From: JBFISM01 sp041608535
Lineage (GTDB): Bacteria; Actinomycetota; Acidimicrobiia; Spongiisociales; UBA5794
DNA length: 64,000 nucleotides
NCBI GenBank assembly: GCA_041608535.1
Contig: JBFISM010000002.1
Location: 35,211 to 99,210 of the forward strand
Direction of reading: 5' to 3'
In this document: positions 1 to 6,563 of the stretch, piece after piece
How positions within the stretch are numbered: the first letter of the stretch is position 1
Layout: each line of letters begins with the position of its first letter
Made by a program: the position numbers and the translations under genes
The notes under the pieces: generated by a model
Told to the model about the DNA's origin: nothing
Seen by the model: the letters and a program-made list of their open reading frames with translations, nothing else
Database searches by the model: none

Positions 1-654
1 GTGCGACTGTGGTCGGCCGTGCTCGATCTGCCTGGTCCCTTGCCCGGCTACCTCGACCTGTACGGTGCGCCGATTCGCTACGCGTACGTTCCACGGCCCT
101 GGCCACTCGAGCGCTACCAGACGGTATTTGCCCTACCGGCGCGGCACGGACTCGGCAGCGCCGAGATGGCGAGTGCAGCCCGGCCGTTCACGCCACGGCT
201 GGTCACCAGCCTCGTCGCCCAAGGTGTCAACTTCGCACCCATCACATTGCACACTGGTGTCTCGTCGCTCGCGGCGGGCGAGGACCCGCAACCGGAGTGG
301 TTCGAGGTGCCGCCGGGGACGGTGCGAATGATCGAGCTGGTGCGGCGCGCCGGTGGCCGGGTGATCGCCGTCGGCACGTCCGCAACCCGGGCGCTGGAGA
401 GCGCAGCCGCAGGTGGAGAGGGGTTCCGCCCCATGTCGGGTTGGACCGACCTCGTGCTGGAGGCCGCAACGCCGGCCACCGTCGTGGACGGCTTGATCAC
501 CGGATGGCACGAGCCCGACGCATCTCACATGAGGCTGCTGGCTGCGGTCGCCGGGGAGGAGCTGGTGGCTGCAGCCTACGCCGCGGCGCTCGCCGGCGAA
601 TACCGGTGGCACGAATTCGGGGACTCGTGCCTCCTGCTCCCCGCACGTGGTTGA
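1..654 (+). CDS. queA: S-adenosylmethionine:tRNA ribosyltransferase-isomerase (QueA-like), 5' end outside the window
   Basis: This is the C-terminal part of a QueA-type enzyme, which transfers and isomerises the ribosyl group of S-adenosylmethionine onto 7-aminomethyl-7-deazaguanine in tRNA during queuosine synthesis. The visible 217 residues hold a LHTGVSSL segment matching the family's LHVGxGTF region, an AVGTSATRALES stretch matching VGTTxxRxLEs, and a closing segment with GLITGWHEPDASHMRLLAA close to the conserved end of the family. Full-length QueA is about 340-360 residues, so roughly a third is missing upstream. The reading frame is open to the first base, so the apparent GTG at base 1 is not the real start. 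The family call is firm; activity cannot be judged from the fragment. Confidence 0.85.
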   Translation: MRLWSAVLDLPGPLPGYLDLYGAPIRYAYVPRPWPLERYQTVFALPARHGLGSAEMASAARPFTPRLVTSLVAQGVNFAPITLHTGVSSLAAGEDPQPEWFEVPPGTVRMIELVRRAGGRVIAVGTSATRALESAAAGGEGFRPMSGWTDLVLEAATPATVVDGLITGWHEPDASHMRLLAAVAGEELVAAAYAAALAGEYRWHEFGDSCLLLPARG

Positions 655-693
655 CACGGCCGGAACGCCGCTTCGGCGGGGAGCCCTGCCCGA

Positions 694-1797
694 TCAGGTC
701 GGCTTCGTCTCTCCGGGTGACGTGTTCAGATAGATGGCGACTCCGTCGGGATCGTGGAACAACGCCCCGACGGATCCGTCGGATTCCTCGTGCGGTGGCG
801 TGTCCATCGCCAGTCCGAGCTGCTCCAGCTCGGAGACGAGGGTGCGGACGTCGCGTCCCCGGAAGTTCAGTGTCGGTGCATCCACACCGTCCTCGAAGAA
901 CCCCAGCCTGACCTCGTCGTTGGTCATCACGAGCCAACCAGACCCGGCGTCTCCAGCAACCCTGCGGAACCCGAGCCTCTCGTAGAACGACTGCGACCGA
1001 GCGGCGTCAGCGACACCGAAGCAGACATCGCACCAGCCGAGATCGACCGATGTCTCCGGGTCACTGCCGTGGATCAGCGCCGTGGCTTCTTCCATGGCGA
1101 ACCGGCCTTCGGTGACCTCCCTGCCGACGACCACCCCGCCGAGCCGCCGGCCCGACTCTTGAAGTTCCAGCAACTGCTGGAGATCGTCCAGGTTGCGCAC
1201 GCCGCCGGCGGCCACGACCGGTTCGGCGACGATGGCCAGGGCACTACGCAGGGCGTCGTAGTTGGGCGGCTCGCTCAAGGCATCGCGTCCCACCTCTTGG
1301 ACCATGTAGCCGGCGACACCGGCCGAGGAGAGCTCGATGAGCACCTCTTCGAGAAACCGCCCACTGTTCTGAGTCCACCCTCGCGTCGCCAGCTCGTAAT
1401 CGGTCCGGACGTCGACGCTCACCACGACCCGGTCCGGATTCGCCCGGCAGATGTCCCACAGCAGCACTTGGTCTTCGATGGCGACCGTGCCCATCACCAC
1501 CCGCCACGCCCCCGCATCGAGGAGCCTCTTCACCTCGAGCGCGGACCGAACCCCTCCGGCCACTTGGACCGGTGCATCCACCGCCGCGATGAGATCGTGA
1601 ATCAGGCTGCGGTTGCGGTAGTCACCGTATGCCGCGGCGTCCAGATCGACGATGTGCAGCTTGTCGATGCCTTTGTTCACCCAGCCGACGGCGCGCTCGA
1701 TGGGGTTGGCATCGAGCGAGATCGCATTCTCCACGTCGCCTTTCGGGAGGCGCACCGCACGACCACCGAGGATGTTCACCCGTGCGTACAGGTCCAT
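694..1797 (-). CDS. HisA-like TIM-barrel isomerase fused to a glyoxalase/VOC domain
   Basis: Residues 1-235 follow the HisA/PriA fold, which isomerises ProFAR in histidine synthesis: an N-terminal LGGRAVRLPKGD, QVAGGVRS (phosphate loop), VVSVDVRT with Asp129, and VVAAGGVRNLDD. Residues from about 245 to the end form a VOC (glyoxalase/bleomycin-resistance) domain with a SFYERLGF helix and an HDPDGVAIYL end. The start at 1797 gives the usual HisA N-terminus; an ATG at 1851 would add 18 residues. The first catalytic Asp (Asp8 of Thermotoga HisA) is Asn here, from codon AAC, while Asp129 is kept. A VOC fusion is not part of normal HisA. It may therefore be a paralogue with another substrate rather than the histidine enzyme. 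No his genes are nearby. Confidence 0.8.
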   Translation of the reverse strand: MDLYARVNILGGRAVRLPKGDVENAISLDANPIERAVGWVNKGIDKLHIVDLDAAAYGDYRNRSLIHDLIAAVDAPVQVAGGVRSALEVKRLLDAGAWRVVMGTVAIEDQVLLWDICRANPDRVVVSVDVRTDYELATRGWTQNSGRFLEEVLIELSSAGVAGYMVQEVGRDALSEPPNYDALRSALAIVAEPVVAAGGVRNLDDLQQLLELQESGRRLGGVVVGREVTEGRFAMEEATALIHGSDPETSVDLGWCDVCFGVADAARSQSFYERLGFRRVAGDAGSGWLVMTNDEVRLGFFEDGVDAPTLNFRGRDVRTLVSELEQLGLAMDTPPHEESDGSVGALFHDPDGVAIYLNTSPGETKPT

Positions 1798-1916
1798 GGA
1801 AACAGCATATGGATCTCCGCCCGAGAGTGCGGCTGGCTCCTGAATCGGCATGTATCAAGCCGTGGCGTTGCCCGTCCCTACCCGTGTATGCACCATCCCA
1901 TCGCTGGGTGTCGATC

Positions 1917-2270
1917 GTGAAACCGGAACAGGGTCGTGCCGCCGGTATCGACCTGTCTCACGCCGAAGGGTTGATCGCAGCCGACATGGCTCGCACCAAT
2001 CCGAGTCTCTTGTCCGTCCTCGGCGATCTCGTCGACGAACAGCCACTGCACCAAGGCCTGGCGGCCTTCCAGATGCTTGCACTCCATCGCCACGGGCGGA
2101 CTGCTGCGGCGCTACGTGCCTATGAGCGCCTCCGGCGCGACCTGGCAGACGCGCTCGGCGCCGCACCGTCCCGCCACCTGGCGCAGTTCGCTGCGGAGCT
2201 GCGTGCGCTGGCCCATGGCGACGGGCGTGGCGGGTCGAGCTCCGGGTCGCCGTTGCTCAACCGCACCTGA
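1917..2270 (+). pseudogene. Relic of a BTAD-domain (SARP/AfsR-type) transcriptional activator
   Basis: About 117 residues in an open frame. The second half, from about 2045 to 2215, reads like the end of a bacterial transcriptional activator domain: LALHRHGRTAAALRAYERLR followed by RDLADALGAAPSRHLAQF, which matches the tetratricopeptide-like helices of AfsR/SARP regulators. The winged-helix DNA-binding part expected upstream is absent, and the upstream sequence overlaps the start of the HisA-like gene on the other strand. I read this as a decayed regulator. It could instead be a short functional helical protein, starting at a GTG near 1917 without a clear ribosome site. Confidence 0.5.
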
Positions 2271-2354
2271 CTTCCAGGTCGAGTCCGCGCCAGTCCGGCA
2301 GTGCGCAGCGGCGGCACCGTGAGCTCCGCAGCGATACGCTGGGGAGACGACACA

Positions 2355-3407
2355 GTGGAGGCACGCACGACCACGGCGCTGGCCATCGGGACCATGAAGG
2401 GCGCCTGGATCGCTTGGTCCGACGATTCGGTCGACTGGCAACTCGATGGGCCCTACCTCAAGGGATGGCAGGTGACCACCTTCGGCCGCGCCGCGGACGG
2501 GAGCCATCTGCTCGCCACCGGCAGCAGCTGGTTCGGAGCGGCGATCCATCGCAGCACCGACCTCGAGCAATGGGACCAGGTGGTTGCCGGCCCGGCATTC
2601 GACGAAGCGGACGGGCGCAAACTCGAGCAGGTGTGGACGTTCGCCGACTCCGGGGAGCGGCTGCTCGCCGGCGTCGCAGAGGCGGCACTCTTCACGAGCG
2701 ACGATTCGGGGGAGACGTGGTCGGTGGTGGCCGGTCTCGATGCCCATCCCACCCGCAAGCAATGGGAGCCGGGTCTTGGTGGGTTGGCTGCTCATCGTGT
2801 CCTCGTCGACACCAGCAACCCGCAGCGGATGTGGACGGGGATCTCGGCAGTCGGTGTGTTCGCGACCGAGGACGGTGGCGAGACCTGGGAGCTGCGCAAC
2901 GAGGGGGTCGAGGTGACGTCGCCGAGCGACGGCGGCGACATCGGGTACTGCGTGCATGCCCTGGTGGCGCATCCGGACGATGCCGACACGATATGGCGTC
3001 AGGATCACCGCGGGGTGTATCGCACCGATGACGGTGGTGTGTCCTGGGAGCGCATCGAACGCGGTCTTCCCGGCGCCGGATTCGGCTTTCCCATCGATCG
3101 TGACGCCGCATCGGGAGCGCTCTTCGTGGTTCCTCTCGAATCGGATCAGTACCGCATGCCGGTTGACGGTCAGTTCGCCGTCTACCGGTCGACAGACGAC
3201 GGCGATTCGTGGCATCGTTGTGAGGCGACGGCCGACAGCTACACGAGCGTGCTTCGTGACGCCATGGCCACAGACTGCCGAGGTGGCGTCTACATCGGCA
3301 CGACCGGGGGCGAGGTGATCCACAGCCCCGATGGCGGCGACGGGTGGATCGGGCTGCCGTGGCGATTCCCACGGATCCTGTCCACCCATGTGCTGCCGGT
3401 GGCATGA
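2355..3407 (+). CDS. BNR/Asp-box beta-propeller protein (exo-sialidase-like fold)
   Basis: The 350-residue protein carries at least five Asp-box repeats of the type S/T-x-D-x-G-x-x-W: SDDSGETW, TEDGGETW, TDDGGVSW, STDDGDSW and SPDGGDGW. They are spread along the chain as in six-bladed sialidase-like propellers. No signal peptide is seen, so it is probably cytoplasmic. The GTG at 2355 was chosen because GGGGA lies nine bases upstream; a GTG at 2301 would add 18 residues. It overlaps the next gene, a MoaD-like protein, by four bases (ATGA), so the two are translated together. The fold is clear, but the substrate is unknown and no sialidase active site can be claimed. Confidence 0.75.
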   Translation: MEARTTTALAIGTMKGAWIAWSDDSVDWQLDGPYLKGWQVTTFGRAADGSHLLATGSSWFGAAIHRSTDLEQWDQVVAGPAFDEADGRKLEQVWTFADSGERLLAGVAEAALFTSDDSGETWSVVAGLDAHPTRKQWEPGLGGLAAHRVLVDTSNPQRMWTGISAVGVFATEDGGETWELRNEGVEVTSPSDGGDIGYCVHALVAHPDDADTIWRQDHRGVYRTDDGGVSWERIERGLPGAGFGFPIDRDAASGALFVVPLESDQYRMPVDGQFAVYRSTDDGDSWHRCEATADSYTSVLRDAMATDCRGGVYIGTTGGEVIHSPDGGDGWIGLPWRFPRILSTHVLPVA

Positions 3408-3688
3408 GCCGGGTCGAAGTCACCATTCCTGCCATGCTCGCCACGCTGGTTGGCGAGGAGCGCACGTTCCAGGTCGACGGAGAGACGGTGCGTGATGTGC
3501 TCCATGAGCTTTGCGTCAGGCATCCCGAGCTGCGGGTTCATCTGTTCGACGAGATCGGTGCGCTCCGACCTCACGTGTCGGTGTTTCACGACGATCGCAC
3601 GGTCCACGACCTGGATGCATCGGTCGCCGACGGCGCCAGGATCGTCGTCCTGCAGGCGGTGAGTGGCGGTGTGGCATCCCGCGAGTGA
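3404..3688 (+). CDS. MoaD/ThiS-family ubiquitin-like sulfur carrier protein
   Basis: A 94-residue beta-grasp protein. It begins with a VEVTIPAMLATLVGEE strand and loop, continues with an FQVDGETVRDVLHELCVRHP helix region, and has the late hydrophobic segment DGARIVVLQAVSGG. MoaD and ThiS end exactly in Gly-Gly, which is activated for sulfur transfer. Here five residues (VASRE) follow the Gly-Gly, so a protease would have to expose the diglycine, or the protein works unconjugated. It is translationally coupled to the BNR propeller gene, which suggests a joint role. No moaE, thiG, E1-like or JAMM protease gene is in the window. Confidence 0.75.
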   Translation: MSRVEVTIPAMLATLVGEERTFQVDGETVRDVLHELCVRHPELRVHLFDEIGALRPHVSVFHDDRTVHDLDASVADGARIVVLQAVSGGVASRE

Positions 3689-3726
3689 GCGTCTGCTCCC
3701 TCGCGGACACCGGTCGACACCCACCA

Positions 3727-4449
3727 TCAGCCACGGACGAGCGCAACCGCCCCTGCCGGTGAACCCGGCCACGGCTCACCGTGGCCGGGCAGGATGAGAG
3801 ATGCCTCGAGATCGATGATGCGATCGAGCGAAGCGTGCGCCATGGCGTCGTCGAGGTTGAAGCGGCGCTCGATCATCTGTGGCCCCCGCTCCGGCCCGAT
3901 GAGGTCCATCGTGATGAGACCGTCACCGGTGAAGAGCAGCCCCCGATCCGGACTGTGGAACATGGTGTGGCCTTCAGTGTGACCCGGAGTGTGGATGGCC
4001 ACGAGACTGCCTGGAAGGTCCAGCGTCTCACCATCCTCGAATGTTTCGACAGCGGCCACGTGATCCAGCTTCAAAACGCCGGCGACGATCATGGGGAGAA
4101 ACGTCCGCAGTGCGTGGATATTGAACAGCGGCAGCTCGCTGGCAGACACCGCATAGCGACCTCGGTAGGTACCGGCTGCTCTCGTCGCCTCATCCTCATG
4201 GACCGCGACCACCACCCCGTTGTCGGTAGCCCTCTTGGCGAGCCCGAAGTGGTCGGCGTGGGAGTGGGTGGCGACGATCCCGGCCACCGCAGCCAAAGAG
4301 AGCCCAACCGACTCCAAGGCTGCGATCAGCTTTTTCCACTCGTTGCGGCACCCTGCGTCCACGATGGTGGCCCGATCGCCCTCCTTGAGCACGTAGAAGT
4401 TGTGCCCGCGGGTGCCAAGCCGGTAGGTATCTGCGGCGACCTGTTGCAT
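3727..4449 (-). CDS. Metallo-beta-lactamase-fold hydrolase
   Basis: 240 residues with the complete zinc-ligand set of the MBL fold: THSHADHFG (HxHxDH), a histidine in TPGHTEGH, an aspartate in FTGDGL and a final histidine in LPGHGEP. It starts MQQVAADTYRLG, which fits the beginning of the glyoxalase II/lactonase-like branch. Substrate cannot be read from sequence. The ATG at 4449 was chosen because the domain begins at once and a TAGCCT element sits seven bases upstream (4457-4462), which points to a leaderless mRNA. It is transcribed in the same direction as the OsmC gene but is separated from it by a strong hairpin at 4526-4556, so it is probably a unit of its own. Confidence 0.85.
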   Translation of the reverse strand: MQQVAADTYRLGTRGHNFYVLKEGDRATIVDAGCRNEWKKLIAALESVGLSLAAVAGIVATHSHADHFGLAKRATDNGVVVAVHEDEATRAAGTYRGRYAVSASELPLFNIHALRTFLPMIVAGVLKLDHVAAVETFEDGETLDLPGSLVAIHTPGHTEGHTMFHSPDRGLLFTGDGLITMDLIGPERGPQMIERRFNLDDAMAHASLDRIIDLEASLILPGHGEPWPGSPAGAVALVRG

Positions 4450-4456
4450 GCAGCCG

Positions 4457-4462
4457 AGGCTA
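4457..4462 (-). promoter_or_regulatory. -10 element for a leaderless transcript of the MBL-fold gene
   Basis: TAGCCT lies seven bases before the ATG at 4449, and there is no Shine-Dalgarno sequence between them. It fits the TANNNT -10 motif of actinobacterial leaderless promoters and matches the spacing seen at several other genes in this window. Confidence 0.5.
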
Positions 4463-4525
4463 CCCGGGCATTGGGCCGGGATGCTCGGTACCGGCGCTGA
4501 GTGCATTCGGTGCGTCGTCGAGCGT

Positions 4526-4556
4526 GGGGCGGGTCGGTGGGCGTCCGACCCGCCCC
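4526..4556 (-). terminator. Hairpin terminator after the OsmC gene
   Basis: GGGGCGGGTCGG and its perfect complement form a 12-bp GC-only stem around a seven-base loop, 25 bases after the OsmC stop codon. There is no T-run, as is common in GC-rich actinobacteria. Confidence 0.6.
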
Positions 4557-4580
4557 CAGCTCGTCTGCAGCCGGCTCGAC

Positions 4581-5114
4581 TCAGCCCAGCTCGATTGCCA
4601 GCGGTATCGCTCTGCTCAGGGTGTGACCCACTGGGGAGGTCGAAGTCACCTTGTCGTGGAGATCGGCGATGGCTGCCGGATCGCCGTCTGCGTCGATGTG
4701 CACGGTTGCCCGAATCCCCGAGTAGCCGGCATGGCCGTCGGCGAGACCGAGGAACGTCTCGAGGTTGAGGTCGCCCTCCAGCTCGATGCGCAGATCGCGC
4801 AGCTCGAGGCCGAGGGCAGTGGCGTTGGCGGCGTAGCCGACGGCGAGGCAATTGCCCAGAGCCGCAAGCAGCTGCTCCACGGGGTTGGGCGCCGTGTCGG
4901 TGCCCCCCAGCCCGGTCGGCTCGTCCGATGCGATCGGGTCGAACTCGCGGATGCTCGCCTCGGAGCGGAAGCCGCCGCTCCACGCAACCGATGCCGCCCA
5001 CCTCGTGTCGCCGGCGTCGGGGTTCTCTGTGATGTGGTTGGCCAGCTCGCCGACGGTGGCGATGTCGACATCGTTCAGCCGCACGTCGGCCGAGCTGGAT
5101 GCAGTCGTTGTCAT
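4581..5114 (-). CDS. OsmC/Ohr-family peroxidase-like protein
   Basis: 177 residues of the OsmC family, thiol peroxidases that reduce organic hydroperoxides. The substrate-site cysteine is visible in LLAALGNCLAVGY. The second redox cysteine expected in the later TSTSPVGHTL segment is replaced by serine, as in the OsmC-like branch without a standard two-cysteine cycle. AGGAG lies eight bases before the ATG. A SAM-I riboswitch and its promoter stand about 230 bases upstream on the same strand, so the gene is probably switched off when S-adenosylmethionine is plentiful. That points to a sulfur-metabolism role rather than simple osmotic stress. A hairpin terminator follows. Confidence 0.85.
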   Translation of the reverse strand: MTTTASSSADVRLNDVDIATVGELANHITENPDAGDTRWAASVAWSGGFRSEASIREFDPIASDEPTGLGGTDTAPNPVEQLLAALGNCLAVGYAANATALGLELRDLRIELEGDLNLETFLGLADGHAGYSGIRATVHIDADGDPAAIADLHDKVTSTSPVGHTLSRAIPLAIELG

Positions 5115-5204
5115 CTCGTTCTCCTGTGGTCGATGGTCAGGTGGCGTTGGGAAACGGTCACCCGGTGCTCTGCGGAATCCTCTCGGGTCGGTGCAGAAGC
5201 CGTG

Positions 5205-5282
5205 TCAGCGAAGGACCCGAGAGCGCATACAGCGCATGACGGCCGTAGCGCCCGCTGAGCGGGTCGGAGAGAGGTTGGTCAT
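5205..5282 (-). CDS. Possible 25-residue leader peptide between the SAM riboswitch and osmC
   Basis: An ATG with GGAG six bases upstream opens a 25-codon frame, ending at TGA 90 bases before the OsmC start. The peptide is basic, ends in VMRCMRSRVLR and has one cysteine. Short leader peptides with Cys codons upstream of sulfur genes are known in mycobacteria, where stalling couples cysteine supply to expression. Here there is only a single Cys codon, so the case is weak and the frame could be chance. Confidence 0.25.
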   Translation of the reverse strand: MTNLSPTRSAGATAVMRCMRSRVLR

Positions 5283-5345
5283 GTCGGGCTCCGTTCTGCT
5301 GCGACGCGCTCTGCGAGCGCCTCGAGCGGAGACCGCCGAGGGCAA

Positions 5346-5425
5346 CTCATCGTGCAGGCATTGGCACCGTGCGTCGCCGGTTGCCGCGGTTTCGAAGGGC
5401 CTGTCCCTCCACCGCTCTGGATGAG
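5346..5425 (-). promoter_or_regulatory. SAM-I (S-box) riboswitch
   Basis: Read on the reverse strand, the 80-base element has the P1 stem CTCATC/GATGAG at its two ends. It also has CAGAGCGGTGGAGGGA, then GGCCC, a GAAACC arm closing P2 against GCGGT, the pseudoknot segment GCGGCAACC, and GGTGCCAATGCC before P4. These are the invariant blocks of the S-box aptamer in the right order, with a short P3. It lies between a promoter (5440-5468) and the OsmC gene. I cannot fix the expression platform. A GCGCTC/GAGCGC hairpin at 5306-5320 and another at 5251-5263 are candidates. Confidence 0.92.
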
Positions 5426-5439
5426 CGCGTACCGGGGCG

Positions 5440-5468
5440 AGTATACGGGCGGCTGTAGCGGCTGGAAA
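5440..5468 (-). promoter_or_regulatory. Sigma-70 type promoter for the SAM riboswitch-osmC transcript
   Basis: On the reverse strand TTTCCA and TATACT are separated by exactly 17 bases. The -10 matches the consensus at five of six positions. Transcription would start about seven bases later, just before the riboswitch P1 stem. Confidence 0.6.
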
Positions 5469-5534
5469 CAGGTCGATCGCATCGGATCTCCGACCAGCGA
5501 GGCCCTCACCAGACGCTGCCAGACTGCCCGGGAC

Positions 5535-6482
5535 ATGGCCTCACATCGACTCGCTGCCGGCCTCTGGATGGGGATCGCCGCCCACACCATCTGGGGGCTC
5601 AGCCCGATCTACTGGAACCTGGTCGACGGCGTCGCTGCCGTGGAGATTCTGGCGAACCGAGTCGTTTGGTCGATCCCGGCCTTGCTCGTGGTCCTCGCTG
5701 CAGCTCGGCGTCTGCGGTCGTGGCGCGCCGGCTTCCGCAGCCGGCGCACCGTGGCGCTCACTGTTGCGGGTGCGGCGCTGCTGTCTGTCAACTGGGGGTT
5801 GTTTCTGTGGGCGGTGGTCAGTGAACGGATCGTGGAAGCGAGCCTCGGGTACTTCATGACTCCTCTGGTGTCCGTGGCCCTCGGCGTCCTCGTGCTGGGG
5901 GAGCGGCTCAACTGGTCGCAGCGAGTCGCACTCACGGTGGCAACCATCGGTGTTGCGGGGATGACCATCGTCCACGGCGGACTGCCGTGGGTGTCGCTCG
6001 CCCTGGCCATGTCGTTTGGTACCTATGGGCTGCTCAAGAAGCTGCCGGCCGCCACCGGTGCGCTCGAATCGCTGTTCGGAGAGGCAGCGATCGTCGCCGT
6101 GCCCTGCACCGGATACCTCGTCGTGCTGGCCGCGGCGGGGAGCGGTTCGCTCGGCGCCGGCCCTGGCATCACGATGTGGTTGCTGGCGGCCGGGATCGTC
6201 ACCGCAGCGCCGCTGTGGCTCTTCGGAGCCGGGGTGCAGCGCATCCCGCTCTCCACCATGGGGCTACTGCAGTACATCGCACCCTCGCTGCAGCTGCTGG
6301 TTGGTGTTTTGCTCTACGGCGAGGTCCTCGATGCGGGCCGACTCCTCGGGTTCGTCGCCATCTGGATCGCTCTCGGCCTCGTGGTGCGAGATCAGTTGAG
6401 CCGGTTTCGTCGCGACATCGCACCGGCTGCCGAAGAGATCGCATCTCTCCCCATGTCCGTCGATCCCGATCGCCTGCGCTGA
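5535..6482 (+). CDS. rarD: RarD-type EamA/DMT superfamily transporter
   Basis: 315 residues with about ten hydrophobic segments in two five-helix EamA repeats. The RarD signature is clear: GLWMGIAAHTIWGLSPIYWN at the first helix, NWGLFLWAV, GYFMTPLVSV, and the late STMGLLQYIAPSLQLL. RarD proteins are permeases of the drug/metabolite family, some of them named for chloramphenicol sensitivity; the substrate is not known. The ATG at 5535 opens directly with the first helix, whereas upstream in-frame starts lie inside the divergent riboswitch region. Length is close to the family norm of about 300. Confidence 0.85.
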   Translation: MASHRLAAGLWMGIAAHTIWGLSPIYWNLVDGVAAVEILANRVVWSIPALLVVLAAARRLRSWRAGFRSRRTVALTVAGAALLSVNWGLFLWAVVSERIVEASLGYFMTPLVSVALGVLVLGERLNWSQRVALTVATIGVAGMTIVHGGLPWVSLALAMSFGTYGLLKKLPAATGALESLFGEAAIVAVPCTGYLVVLAAAGSGSLGAGPGITMWLLAAGIVTAAPLWLFGAGVQRIPLSTMGLLQYIAPSLQLLVGVLLYGEVLDAGRLLGFVAIWIALGLVVRDQLSRFRRDIAPAAEEIASLPMSVDPDRLR

Positions 6483-6563
6483 CGTTGTGCGGCCAGTGAG
6501 TCCGCGCCTGGAGCACAATCTGTGTTGTTCGCACAGGCTCTAGCCTCTGTCGAGGAGATCAAA

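Noticed and set aside
9..937. Long arginine-rich open frames on both strands overlapping queA
   Set aside because: Low-complexity Arg/Ala/Gly content and no family pattern; typical shadows in GC-rich DNA.
754..1920. 388-codon forward frame opposite the HisA-like gene
   Set aside because: No recognisable motifs, while the reverse strand shows a complete HisA and VOC pattern.
5279..5590. 103-codon reverse frame over the SAM riboswitch
   Set aside because: The structured RNA explains the conservation, and the frame overlaps the start of rarD.
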